Of a DNA stretch of 62,954 nt, positions 37,753 through 46,125 are shown piece after piece (positions within the stretch are counted from its first letter, which is position 1; the number at the start of each line of letters is the position of its first letter). Under the pieces are notes generated by a model, which was given only the letters and a program-made list of their open reading frames with translations, was not told where the DNA came from and ran no database searches. The translations under genes were made by a program, and so were the position numbers. Origin of the DNA: Candidatus Pelagibacter sp. (GTDB lineage: Bacteria; Pseudomonadota; Alphaproteobacteria; Pelagibacterales; Pelagibacteraceae); contig NZIO01000033.1 in the NCBI GenBank assembly GCA_002689925.1, positions 1-62,954 of the forward strand. Reading direction: 5' to 3'.

Positions 37753-39813
37753 TTAATTTTTTGTTTTAATGATATCTTTTACAGATTGTTTTATTATTGA
37801 TGGAAACATATCTTTATTAAATAAAACATTAGTCGACATTGCACATTCAAAAGTACATTTACATTTTGTATCTTTTATTTTTGTTCTTAAGTCTTTCGCT
37901 TGTTTAGATTTAAATATTTCACTTACACTTATTTTAGGATCATTTATATTACCTAAATTATCTTGCAATATTTCGCATGGTTTTAATGATCCATCTTCCA
38001 TTGAAACATAGCTTAAATTTCCAGCAGTGCACGGTGTAACAAATTTTTCTTCTTTAGCTACTGTCAAAATTAAATCTTTTTGTACTTTTTCTTTAGCTTT
38101 AAGAATTAAATTGCTTAACAAACCATAAGATTTTTTAGTTCTTATTTTATCATATTCATTTATAGCTGCTTCATAACCTTGTATTATTTCATCTTTAACT
38201 TTTGGACCATTTAAAGTGTGATGTCGAAATAAATTAATTGAAATAGATGTTGGGTTAAATTCTTCATACAAGCTGTTTATAGTTCCAGGGAAAAATTTAT
38301 AATTATAATCTTGAACAGTAATCACTATATTTACATGTAATTTCTCATAAAGTTTTCCTAATTTTTTTAGTACTTCAAAAGTTTTTCTAAGTTTTTGAAA
38401 AGAATTTTTTCCTCTTATTCGGTCATGAGTTTCTTCTGGCCCATCAATTGAAATAAACACTACAAACAAACCATCTTTAAGATTTTGCATTACTTTTAAG
38501 CAACTAAGATAAGTTTTATTTGTATACCAACCGTTAGTTGGCAGAGAGATTACAACTGGTTTTGCTTCTTTTTTAACTCCAAGAACAATATCACTAAAAT
38601 CTTTTCTGATAAAAGGTTCTCCTCCCGCTAAAGAATACCATAATAAAGGACCACTTTGTTTTGCGGCGTCTATTAAAATTTTTGGATCTAGTTCACCTGG
38701 GTCTGGTTTATTTAATGTGTCTTTATAAAAGCAATGGTCACATCTTAGATTACATCTTCCAGTAATATATTGGATGAGTTGAATAGGTTTTCCATATTTG
38801 AAAACTATTTTTATAAAACAAATTGATAAATCTTTTAATTTTATAAAATAATTGAAGGTATTGTTTATAAATAAAGATACCAAGCTTGTTGCTATAGAAA
38901 AATACGAAACCATTCCCACTATTGATAAAACGACAGTTGAAAAAAAAGATTTTTTAAGATTTTCAAATATTTTTAAATTAAAAAAAGAGGCTATTAAAAT
39001 TGTGCTAAAAAAAGACATTAAAAATAATAAAGAACTATTAAAAAATAAACCAACTAGAAATGAAGATAGCAACAATAAGGGAGCTAAATTTATCCTCCAG
39101 TCAACTAAAGAAGGAACATCTCTAAAAAAATTTATAAAACTTAATCTAGTTTTTGTAAAATTAAAAGTTCGATTGAAAGTTTCTTTTATTAAACTAAAAA
39201 TATTATATTGTTTGTTGTGTAAGGCAGTAAAATTTTTTTCTATATTTACATTCGCATCAAAAACTTTTTGTGCTCTAGTAAAAAAATCTACATCTTCATA
39301 GCTATTAAGATTTTCATTAAATCCACCAACTTGTTTGAAAAAATTTTTATAAATTACAAAATGAGATGATGATGCCAACTTAATATCTTTTTTATTTAGA
39401 ATCAATAATCTATATTTTAATAAATTAGTTAAAAAATTTGCTGTAAAGCTTACTTTATTATTGACATCATAAATGCCTGAATAAATTTTATTTTCAATTA
39501 TTTTATTTTTTATTTCCTTTAAAGCCAATTTACCATTTTCATTTATCTCTACATCTGCGTCGACAAATAATATTAATTCACTTCTGGCTAATTCTGCTCC
39601 AATATTTCTTGCTCTGGCAGCATTAGTTCCTTTTTTTGCATCTATTAATTTAATTTTATCATCTTTATTTGATATTTTATTTTTATTATCTGAATTAATA
39701 ATTAATATTTCATCGACATAATCTTTTATAGAATTTATTGTTGATTCTATTCTTCTATTATCATTTGATGGAATTACAGCACTAATTTTTTTTGGAGTAA
39801 TGTTATTGTTCAT
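37753..39813 (-). CDS. Fusion: GT2 glycosyltransferase, membrane segments, radical SAM/SPASM-like enzyme
   Basis: 686 residues in three parts. Residues 1 to about 230 form a GT-A (family 2) domain with SAVIPSNDNRR at the nucleotide end, KGTNAARARNIGAELA and the metal-binding FVDADVEI (83-90). About three hydrophobic helices follow (roughly 243-316). From about 340 a radical SAM domain carries the 4Fe-4S motif C354-x3-C358-x2-C361 (RCNLRCDHCFY), GGEP, and a SPASM-like tail with TPCTAG, LKPCEI and KCKCTFEC. The fusion suggests transfer of a sugar plus radical modification of a lipid-linked glycan or related substrate. It overlaps the upstream GT2 gene by 11 bases. The reaction is unknown. Confidence 0.85.
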   Translation of the reverse strand: MNNNITPKKISAVIPSNDNRRIESTINSIKDYVDEILIINSDNKNKISNKDDKIKLIDAKKGTNAARARNIGAELARSELILFVDADVEINENGKLALKEIKNKIIENKIYSGIYDVNNKVSFTANFLTNLLKYRLLILNKKDIKLASSSHFVIYKNFFKQVGGFNENLNSYEDVDFFTRAQKVFDANVNIEKNFTALHNKQYNIFSLIKETFNRTFNFTKTRLSFINFFRDVPSLVDWRINLAPLLLLSSFLVGLFFNSSLLFLMSFFSTILIASFFNLKIFENLKKSFFSTVVLSIVGMVSYFSIATSLVSLFINNTFNYFIKLKDLSICFIKIVFKYGKPIQLIQYITGRCNLRCDHCFYKDTLNKPDPGELDPKILIDAAKQSGPLLWYSLAGGEPFIRKDFSDIVLGVKKEAKPVVISLPTNGWYTNKTYLSCLKVMQNLKDGLFVVFISIDGPEETHDRIRGKNSFQKLRKTFEVLKKLGKLYEKLHVNIVITVQDYNYKFFPGTINSLYEEFNPTSISINLFRHHTLNGPKVKDEIIQGYEAAINEYDKIRTKKSYGLLSNLILKAKEKVQKDLILTVAKEEKFVTPCTAGNLSYVSMEDGSLKPCEILQDNLGNINDPKISVSEIFKSKQAKDLRTKIKDTKCKCTFECAMSTNVLFNKDMFPSIIKQSVKDIIKTKN

Positions 39814-40552
39814 TTCTTTTTGATTTTATTACTGATTTTTCATTCATATTAAACCAAGTTGTACAAATACCATAAAAATACCATCTAAGATATGCTGGCA
39901 ACCATTTAAAAATTTTAAATCTACTTGATCCTTCGCTTCTTTCTTCCCATTGCGCTGGCACTTCAGCAATATTCAATCTTAATCTATGACATTTTGCCAA
40001 TAACTCTAAAGAGTATGAAAAACCAACTGTCGATTGCACATTTACTGTATCAAGTAACTTTCTGGAAAACAACCTGAACCCATTACTTGCATCTTTTACA
40101 GGTATACTAGATAGGTAATAAAGTGTAAATGATGCCAATCTTACCAAAATTGACTTAAGAAGTGGACATCCTTTCATAGAACCACCTTCTACAAAGCGAC
40201 TTGCCACAACTACATCATTTCCATTTTTAAATTTTTCAAACATTAAATCTATAATATCACAATTTAAAATATCATCTGCAGGATAAACAATAACGCAATC
40301 TGAATTACTATAATATAACCCTTTTTTAATTGCTGAGCATGGACCTTTGGAAGAATTTTTTACAAACTCTACATCAAATTTAAATTTTTCAATTCTTTCT
40401 TTAAATTTAAAACAATCATCATCATCTTGGTCATAACAAATTAAAACTTTAAAATCTGTTTTTACATATTGCTCTAAAAGATGTAATAATTTTATTAAAT
40501 TTTCACCTTCATTATAAACTGGTATGACAATTTCTAAAGGAAATTTATCCAT
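39803..40552 (-). CDS. GT2 glycosyltransferase (DPM1-like)
   Basis: 249 residues. The GT-A start IVIPVYNEGENLIKLL, the SSKGPCSAIKKGLYYS segment and the metal site VIVYPADDIL mark family 2, and ASNGFRLFSRKLLD with the later PAQWEERSEGSSRFK resembles polyprenyl-phosphate sugar transferases (dolichol-phosphate mannose synthase type). It has no strong C-terminal membrane pair. It overlaps both neighbours on the same strand (8 and 11 bases), so it belongs to one operon with the RmlD-like gene and the radical SAM fusion. Confidence 0.88.
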   Translation of the reverse strand: MDKFPLEIVIPVYNEGENLIKLLHLLEQYVKTDFKVLICYDQDDDDCFKFKERIEKFKFDVEFVKNSSKGPCSAIKKGLYYSNSDCVIVYPADDILNCDIIDLMFEKFKNGNDVVVASRFVEGGSMKGCPLLKSILVRLASFTLYYLSSIPVKDASNGFRLFSRKLLDTVNVQSTVGFSYSLELLAKCHRLRLNIAEVPAQWEERSEGSSRFKIFKWLPAYLRWYFYGICTTWFNMNEKSVIKSKRNEQ

Positions 40553-41291
40553 TTTTTTTTAATTTATTAAATAAATTTAAATTCATTGACGCATCTTTTG
40601 CCATAAAAAATTTTAATTTTTTAATAAGTTTAATTCTTTTTGTAGGCATAATATCTTTTTTATGTTTTTTATAATTGTGATAATCTGATTGTCTTTTTGA
40701 TCCAACATTAACTATTCCAATAAAATTAGAATATAGTAATAATTTTATACTATCCACCAATTCATTTACCTCCATCTTTGAAGTAAAAATATCATTAGCA
40801 GATTTCTTATATTTAATTTTGTCTTTATTATAAAACCTTGTTCTAATAATTACATAATTTTTCAAGAATTTTACCAGATATTCTGAAGTCATTTTAGTCC
40901 AGTCATAGTTGTTATGAGGCCAAAGTTCACTTTTTTCAGAATAATTTCCATTAGTAGATTTATAAACAGCATCAGTTGATATATGTATAAATCTTAAATT
41001 ATTTTTTTTTTTTAAAACTTCTTTGACTAAATTAAAAGTTCCATCAACATTTACTTTTATAGCTTTTGATGGATTGGCTTCACACTCTTTAATTCTAGCA
41101 ATTGCTGCACAATTTATTATAGTTTTAATATTCATCCTATTTAGAATTTTGGCTATACTTTTAGAATCTTCTATATTCAAAATTTTTTTATTTGGTGCGT
41201 ATAAATTTTTAAATATTTTAGATTTTATAATAGAGGAACCTAAGTTACCACTACCACCAAGAAGAAGTATTTTATCTTTTTTATTTTTCAT
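40545..41291 (-). CDS. RmlD-like sugar-nucleotide reductase (SDR)
   Basis: 248 residues. The NAD(P) loop is LLLGGSGNLGSSII (about 9-22). NCAAIARIKECEANPSKAIKVNVDGT and the catalytic HISTDAVY plus YDWTK (the YxxxK pair) match the dTDP-4-dehydrorhamnose reductase family. It is shorter than RmlD (about 290), with an odd lysine-rich end, so the exact substrate is uncertain. It is the first gene of the minus-strand sugar operon and lies 57 bases downstream of tRNA-Ser. Confidence 0.82.
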   Translation of the reverse strand: MKNKKDKILLLGGSGNLGSSIIKSKIFKNLYAPNKKILNIEDSKSIAKILNRMNIKTIINCAAIARIKECEANPSKAIKVNVDGTFNLVKEVLKKKNNLRFIHISTDAVYKSTNGNYSEKSELWPHNNYDWTKMTSEYLVKFLKNYVIIRTRFYNKDKIKYKKSANDIFTSKMEVNELVDSIKLLLYSNFIGIVNVGSKRQSDYHNYKKHKKDIMPTKRIKLIKKLKFFMAKDASMNLNLFNKLKKNG

Positions 41292-41348
41292 TACGAGTGA
41301 CCAAAGTAATCTTAACGTTTTTTTAAATGAGGAGAAAGGTTAAAATAA

Positions 41349-41438
41349 TGGCGGAGAGAGTGGGATTCGAACCCACGGTACCTTTGACAGTACACACACT
41401 TTCCAAGCGTGCTCCTTAAACCACTCGGACACCTCTCC
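41349..41438 (-). tRNA. tRNA-Ser (anticodon GGA)
   Basis: The minus strand gives a class II tRNA of 90 bases: acceptor GGAGAGG paired with the end before CCA, anticodon stem CACGC/GTGTG with loop TTGGAAA (anticodon GGA), a long variable arm, and T arm GTGGG-TTCGAAT-CCCAC. CCA is encoded. Its 5' end is the base right after the stop codon of the methyltransferase gene, so it must be cut from a shared transcript or have a promoter inside that gene. Confidence 0.96.
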
Positions 41439-42224
41439 TTATAATTTTATTTTATCTAAAAGAGTATTATAAAAATATTTTATGTATCTTAAAATATATT
41501 TAGAATATCTCAAAAATAATCTTATTTTATAAAAATTTTTCTTTTTTATTGGCAACATGTTATTTTTTACTATGTTGCTTAATTCATCATTTATCTCTTT
41601 TTTCACTACTATCAAGTTATGATAAAAATGTATTTCAGTAATATTTTTTGAAAAATAATCTGCTTTATAAAATGGATTATCAAGTTCTTGATAATTAATT
41701 TTATCTATTATTTTTTTAAAGTAATTTATAGCTGTCTTGTCTTTTTTTAAATAAAAGCTATCACCTCGGTATCCACTCCAATAAGAAGTTTGAACATCTT
41801 CTATAAAATAATACCCACCATTCTTTAAAAATTTAAATGTATATTCAAATGTTTTAATAATATCTTTACTTTGATGACTTCCGTCATCTATTATAAAATC
41901 AACATCTCCTATTTTTTGAAATATTTTTTCTAAGGCAAATTTATCAGTTTGGGAACATTTGAATATTTTTGTTTTATTTGTTTGAAGAGGGCTTTTGTCA
42001 AACATATCAATGGCATAAATTTTTCCATTCGGAAAATATTCCTCCCAAACTTTAAGCGAGTTACCACCAGATTTTGGATCATGGTATCCACCAACACCAA
42101 CCTCAAACAAGGAAATCTCTTTATCTCTGGATGATATAAAATACTTCTCATAAACCTTTATATAGTTATGGTCATTAACTTTATCAGTATCATGTTTTTT
42201 AGCTATATTTTCTAGATCAGTCAC
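41439..42224 (-). CDS. Class I SAM-dependent methyltransferase (sugar O-methyltransferase-like)
   Basis: 261 residues. After an N-terminal KKHDTDKVNDHNYIKVYEKYF segment, the SAM-binding site is LFEVGVGGYHDPKSGGNSL (about 39-57), with IYAIDMFDKS, then IIDDGSHQSKDIIKTFEYTF and the FIEDVQTSYWSGYRGDS block. That layout is seen in MycE-like macrolide-sugar and other hexose O-methyltransferases. In this sugar island it probably methylates a surface saccharide, though that is inferred. It is divergent from rmlB and abuts tRNA-Ser. Confidence 0.82.
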   Translation of the reverse strand: MTDLENIAKKHDTDKVNDHNYIKVYEKYFISSRDKEISLFEVGVGGYHDPKSGGNSLKVWEEYFPNGKIYAIDMFDKSPLQTNKTKIFKCSQTDKFALEKIFQKIGDVDFIIDDGSHQSKDIIKTFEYTFKFLKNGGYYFIEDVQTSYWSGYRGDSFYLKKDKTAINYFKKIIDKINYQELDNPFYKADYFSKNITEIHFYHNLIVVKKEINDELSNIVKNNMLPIKKKNFYKIRLFLRYSKYILRYIKYFYNTLLDKIKL

Positions 42225-42301
42225 AATATGTTCACAATTAGTGTTTAATAAAATATCTCTGTATTTATATTATAATGTTATAAAAAATTACATTAAATAA
42301 A

Positions 42302-43330
42302 ATGAAAAAAAAAATTCTTATTACTGGAGGCTCAGGTTTTATTGGGACCAATTTAGTAAATTATTTATCAAATAAAGGTTATAATATTACCAATTTAGAT
42401 AAAATTTCTTATGCTTCCACACCAGAAATTTTTAAAAAAAATGTAAAAAGACAAAATTATAGGTTTTTAAAAATAGATCTTGCAAATAAAAATAAAGTTT
42501 TGAAAATTTTTAAAAAGATAAAACCCAATATAATCATAAACCTTGCAGCAGAAACACACGTAGATAGATCTATAGATAATTCTGATGAATTTATTAAAAG
42601 TAATATTTTAGGAACTTATAATTTGATTAATATAATTAACAAAACTTTAAGCCGTAAAGAAATTAAAAAATTGAAATTTATACATATTTCTACAGATGAG
42701 GTATATGGTAGCAATAAATTATCTCCGTCTAAAGAAAATGATCAATATAACCCCAGCTCTCCATATTCAGCTTCCAAAGCAAGTGCAAATCACCTTGTAA
42801 AATCTTTTGGAATAACTTTTAATATCCCAATAACAATTTTAAATTTTTGTAATAATTATGGCCCATATCAATTTCCTGAAAAATTTATTCCAACAGTTAT
42901 AATAAATGCATTAAAAAAAAAGGTAATTCCAATTTATGGCAATGGTAAAAATATACGTGAATGGATATTTGTTGAAGATTGTTGCAAAGCTATAGAATCT
43001 ACATTTTCAAAAGTTAAATTTGGTAATGAATATAATATTGGATCAGGTTATAGAACTGATAATTTAACAATAGCAAAGATGATTTGTAAATTATTAGGTA
43101 AAGTTGAAAAGTATGATTTTAAAAAGTTAATTCGTTATGTAAAAGATAGACCAGGTCATGATTTTAGATATGCATTGAATTCTTCGAAATTCAAAAATAA
43201 AACTAAATGGAAACCTAAGACAAGCATAGAAAATGGTCTTAAAGAAACAATTAATTGGTATATAAAAAATAAAAAATGGTTTAAATATACTCAAAAAAAA
43301 TATTCAGGTAGTAGGTTAGGAAAAATATGA
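42302..43330 (+). CDS. rmlB: dTDP-glucose 4,6-dehydratase
   Basis: 342 residues. The extended SDR fold starts ILITGGSGFIGTNLVNYL and has AAETHVDRSIDNSDEFIKSNI, HISTDEVYGS, the catalytic YSASKAS (YxxxK), NNYGPYQFPEKFIP and a late PGHDFRYALN. It converts dTDP-glucose to dTDP-4-keto-6-deoxyglucose, the branch point for 6-deoxy sugars. It is first in a four-gene operon with 4-, 1- and 11-base overlaps between successive genes. Confidence 0.94.
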   Translation: MKKKILITGGSGFIGTNLVNYLSNKGYNITNLDKISYASTPEIFKKNVKRQNYRFLKIDLANKNKVLKIFKKIKPNIIINLAAETHVDRSIDNSDEFIKSNILGTYNLINIINKTLSRKEIKKLKFIHISTDEVYGSNKLSPSKENDQYNPSSPYSASKASANHLVKSFGITFNIPITILNFCNNYGPYQFPEKFIPTVIINALKKKVIPIYGNGKNIREWIFVEDCCKAIESTFSKVKFGNEYNIGSGYRTDNLTIAKMICKLLGKVEKYDFKKLIRYVKDRPGHDFRYALNSSKFKNKTKWKPKTSIENGLKETINWYIKNKKWFKYTQKKYSGSRLGKI

Positions 43331-44193
43331 TTAACAAAGGTATAATTCTAGCAGGAGGCATGGGAACTAGACTTAGTCCATTAACAAAAGTTATAAACAA
43401 ACAACTCCTTCCTTTATATGACAAGCCTTTAATTTTTTACCCATTATCTGTTCTGATGTTATCTGGTATTAAAAATATCCTTATAATCACAAATCCTAAT
43501 GAAAATAATATTTATAAAAAAATTTTAGGAGATGGAACTAGATTTGGAATAAAAATTTCTTATAAAGAACAAGCAAAACCAAATGGCTTACCAGAAGCTT
43601 TTATATTAGGAAAAAAATTTATTGGAAAAGATGGAGTTGCTCTTATTTTGGGAGATAATTTTTTCTATGGAGAAGGATTTACTAAAAGATTAAAAAATGG
43701 ATTAAAAAAAAACAAGGGTGCAACAATTTTTGCTTACGCTGTGAACAATGCTTCAAATTATGGAGTTGTGAAAGTTAATAATAATAATAAAGTTTTAAAT
43801 ATAGTTGAAAAACCAAAAAAATATATTTCAAATTTAGCTATAACAGGCCTTTATTATTTTAATAACAAGGTAATTAGATTTGCAGAAAAACTTAAGCCAT
43901 CAAAGAGAAAAGAACTTGAAATTACTGACTTAATTAAGAAATATAAAAGGGATAAACAATTAAAAGTAGAGCTCATAGGTAGAGGCGGATCATGGCTAGA
44001 TGCAGGAACAATAAAAGATTTATTTGATGCTTCTACGTTTGTATCAACAGTTGAGAAAAGACAAGGCTTTAAAATTGCATGCTTAGAAGAAATTGCATTA
44101 AGAAATAAATGGATAACAAAAAATTTAATTATTAAATCAATAAAATTTTATGGAAATTGTGATTATTCTAACTATTTAAAAAAACTTATTTAA
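43327..44193 (+). CDS. rmlA: Glucose-1-phosphate thymidylyltransferase
   Basis: 288 residues, normal length. It makes dTDP-glucose from dTTP and glucose-1-phosphate. The N-terminal GIILAGGMGTRLSPLTKVINKQ is the nucleotidyltransferase signature, followed by PLSVLMLSGIKNILIIT, LILGDNFFYGEGF, and the catalytic/metal region VVKVNN...VEKPKKYISNLAITGLYYF and GRGGSWLDAGT. It overlaps rmlB by 4 bases (ATGA) and its stop shares a base with the next start. Confidence 0.95.
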   Translation: MINKGIILAGGMGTRLSPLTKVINKQLLPLYDKPLIFYPLSVLMLSGIKNILIITNPNENNIYKKILGDGTRFGIKISYKEQAKPNGLPEAFILGKKFIGKDGVALILGDNFFYGEGFTKRLKNGLKKNKGATIFAYAVNNASNYGVVKVNNNNKVLNIVEKPKKYISNLAITGLYYFNNKVIRFAEKLKPSKRKELEITDLIKKYKRDKQLKVELIGRGGSWLDAGTIKDLFDASTFVSTVEKRQGFKIACLEEIALRNKWITKNLIIKSIKFYGNCDYSNYLKKLI

Positions 44194-45068
44194 TGATAAA
44201 AAAATATGTGATTACTGGTGCAGCAGGATTTATTGGAAAAAATTTAGTTAAAGATTTGCTTTCACAAAAAAAAAGTAAGATTTATTTAATATTAAGAAAA
44301 TCTAAGAAAAATCAAATTTTATCAAAAAAATTTACAAAAGAACCAAATTATATTCCTATTTTTTTTAAAGACTCAAATGAATTAAAAAAAAAATTTAGAA
44401 AAATAAATGCTGACGTTGTAATAAATCTTGCTACCCACTATGTAGATAAACATAATTTTGAAGATTTGGAAAAGATTGTAAGTTCAAATATATTATTTTG
44501 CTCACAAATCTTAGAACTTTCCTGCGAAAGAAAAATAAAGAGTTTTATAAATATTTGCTCCGTTATGCAATTATATACCCACAATAAATATCCTTTAAAT
44601 TTTTATGCAGCTTCAAAAGATTCTTTTAAAAATATAGGATCCTTTTATTCAAAAATTTATGGTATAAAATTTTTTAATTTATTTATTGGAGATACTTATG
44701 GTGATAATGATGAAAGAAAAAAAATCATTCCAATAATTTTAAAAAATTATAAAAAAAACAAAACAACAAAAATTATGAAAAGAAAACTTGAATTAAATAT
44801 CCTTCATGTAAAAGATATAATAAATGCTATTTCAATTATTTTATGGAAAAAGATTAAACCTGGAGACTATTTAGTTCGCTCAAAAATTAATATTAAACTA
44901 CATAGATTGATCTCTAATATAAATAAAGTACTAAAAAGAAAAATAAAAATAATATGGGGAAATAGTAAATTTATTAAAGTTAGAAAAATAAATATGAGAT
45001 TATTGCCAGGATGGAAACAAAATTTTAATATAGAAACAGAAATAAAAAAATATCTTAATGAAAATTAA
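44193..45068 (+). CDS. SDR-family sugar-nucleotide reductase or epimerase in the RmlD position
   Basis: 291 residues. NAD(P) loop VITGAAGFIGKNLVKDLL, then VVINLATHYVDKHNFED, NICSVMQLYTHN and catalytic YAASK. It is not a typical RmlD; the sequence is nearer to the CDP-abequose/paratose synthase and NDP-6-deoxyhexose 4-reductase type enzymes. As rmlB, rmlA and rmlC surround it, it probably reduces the 4-keto group of a dTDP-6-deoxy sugar, giving something other than or in addition to L-rhamnose. An RmlD-like gene on the other strand (40545-41291) may be an alternative reductase. Confidence 0.78.
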   Translation: MIKKYVITGAAGFIGKNLVKDLLSQKKSKIYLILRKSKKNQILSKKFTKEPNYIPIFFKDSNELKKKFRKINADVVINLATHYVDKHNFEDLEKIVSSNILFCSQILELSCERKIKSFINICSVMQLYTHNKYPLNFYAASKDSFKNIGSFYSKIYGIKFFNLFIGDTYGDNDERKKIIPIILKNYKKNKTTKIMKRKLELNILHVKDIINAISIILWKKIKPGDYLVRSKINIKLHRLISNINKVLKRKIKIIWGNSKFIKVRKINMRLLPGWKQNFNIETEIKKYLNEN

Positions 45069-45594
45069 AAAAACAAAATTTAAAAACTTGATAGTTATTA
45101 AACATAAGAGAAATGTTGATAAAAGAGGTAGCCTTAGAGAAACTTATATTAAAAAAAAAATTAATTGGGACAATTTTTTATTAGAATATGCAACTACTTC
45201 TAAAAAAAATGTTCTTAGAGGATTACATTTTCAATACAAGAATCAACAAGCTAAGCTAGTTACTGTTTTAAAAGGAAAAATCTTGGATGTAGTAGTTGAT
45301 TTAAGAAAAAATTCGAAAACTTTTGGCAAACATTATTCTATAATTCTTTCAGAAAAAAACTGTACATCGCTGTACATACCTAGAGGTTTTGCCCATGGTT
45401 ATTATAGTTATGATAAACTAAATATAATTTACTATAAATTGTCAGATTATTATAAACCACAATATGAAAATGGCATTATTTGGAATGATAAAAAATTAGG
45501 AATTAAATGGCCCAATAAAAAGCCCATTTTATCAAAAAAAGATGTAAAATTTGGATCTTTAGCTAATTTTAGCGAAAATTTTAAGGGACTTTAA
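45058..45594 (+). CDS. rmlC: dTDP-4-dehydrorhamnose 3,5-epimerase
   Basis: 178 residues. The cupin-fold enzyme epimerises dTDP-4-keto-6-deoxyglucose at C3 and C5. It shows the family motifs RGSLRETY, NVLRGLHFQYKNQQAKLVT (catalytic histidine in LHFQ), ILDVVVDLRKNSKTFG, YIPRGFAHGYYS and YYKPQYENGIIWND. It overlaps the preceding gene by 11 bases and ends the operon. About 200 bases with a hairpin follow before the small membrane-protein genes. Confidence 0.93.
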   Translation: MKIKKTKFKNLIVIKHKRNVDKRGSLRETYIKKKINWDNFLLEYATTSKKNVLRGLHFQYKNQQAKLVTVLKGKILDVVVDLRKNSKTFGKHYSIILSEKNCTSLYIPRGFAHGYYSYDKLNIIYYKLSDYYKPQYENGIIWNDKKLGIKWPNKKPILSKKDVKFGSLANFSENFKGL

Positions 45595-45750
45595 TTATTA
45601 CAAAACTTGTTAATTTTGCTTAAAGATGAAAAAATTGTTAATAAGTGTAAATAAACGTGCTTTTTAGGCAACATATTTCAAATTTTATCAATTAATTAGA
45701 CCCTAAATTAGTGTTTTATCTACATATAGTATGGTATTCTTAGCCAAATA

Positions 45751-45775
45751 CTACCGAAAGTGATTCGGTAGTTTT
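45751..45775 (+). terminator. Hairpin with short U-run upstream of the first small membrane-protein gene
   Basis: CTACCGAA (45751-45758) pairs exactly with TTCGGTAG (45764-45771) around a 5-base loop, followed by TTTT. It could terminate the rmlBAC operon, but it lies 156 bases past rmlC and only 30 before the small gene, so it may be instead a 5' leader hairpin or attenuator for that gene. A TATAGT sequence at 45725-45730 would fit a -10 box just ahead of the hairpin, without a clear -35. Confidence 0.55.
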
Positions 45776-45801
45776 ATAAATAAATAAACAAAGAGGTGCT
45801 T

Positions 45802-46017
45802 ATGAAAATGTTAGCAGGATTATCAGCAACATTTAATAGTTTAACTAGCGTAGTAATTTCTTTACTTGGACTAGGAATAGTAGTTTCTCTTCTTGGTGGG
45901 AATGTCCCATTTGTTGGAGAAATCGCAAGTAATATCGTTGGTTTAGTGCAAAGTCTAGGAGATGCAGGAATAGTTGGCTTAATTGCAGCTATTATAATCC
46001 TAGGTTTTTACAAATAG
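45802..46017 (+). CDS. Small two-helix membrane protein, copy 1
   Basis: 71 residues from ATG 45802, after a strong Shine-Dalgarno AGAGG six bases upstream. A GTG two codons earlier is also in frame but lies inside that site. The protein is almost all hydrophobic, with two predicted helices (about 12-31 and 49-70) joined by a short loop GGNVPFVGEIASN. The second half, NIVGLVQSLGDAGIVGLI, aligns with the product of the next gene (NLVDLLNSLGSQGIAALI), so the two are paralogues. I recognise no known family. The clear ribosome site and leader hairpin suggest strong or regulated expression. Confidence 0.72.
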   Translation: MKMLAGLSATFNSLTSVVISLLGLGIVVSLLGGNVPFVGEIASNIVGLVQSLGDAGIVGLIAAIIILGFYK

Positions 46018-46030
46018 TTAAAAGAAAAAA

Positions 46031-46056
46031 TTTTAGCTAACCCTCTGTAGCTAAAA
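46031..46056 (+). repeat. Hairpin downstream of the first small gene
   Basis: TTTTAGCTA (46031-46039) pairs exactly with TAGCTAAAA (46048-46056) around an 8-base loop. It begins 14 bases after the stop codon and could act as a terminator-like or mRNA-end structure, although no long U-run follows. Confidence 0.5.
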
Positions 46057-46064
46057 ATAAATTA

Positions 46065-46100
46065 CACCACCCTAATTTTAAAGTTATAATTAGGGTGGTG
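46065..46100 (+). promoter_or_regulatory. Strong 13-bp hairpin in the leader of the second small gene
   Basis: CACCACCCTAATT (46065-46077) is an exact complement of AATTAGGGTGGTG (46088-46100) with a 10-base loop. In such AT-rich DNA a 13-bp stem with seven G-C pairs stands out. It ends 25 bases before the ATG and just ahead of the AAGGAG ribosome site. A following U-run is absent, so a leader structure, or a processing or stabilising element between the two small genes, is more likely than a terminator. Confidence 0.6.
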
Positions 46101-46125
46101 AGCTTAAATTTAAAAAAGGAGAACT

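Noticed and set aside
38852-39301. A 149-codon plus-strand frame within the radical SAM fusion gene
   Set aside because: It is antisense to a well-supported membrane and GT2 region and is composed mostly of Lys and hydrophobic residues with no family match.
45731-45763. A 10-codon frame running into the leader hairpin, like a leader peptide for attenuation
   Set aside because: No ribosome site and no repeated regulatory codons; the likely transcript start may even lie inside it.
45802-46017. First small protein as a double-glycine-leader bacteriocin
   Set aside because: A GG pair exists, but the rest is a second membrane helix, and there is no peptidase-containing exporter or immunity gene nearby.
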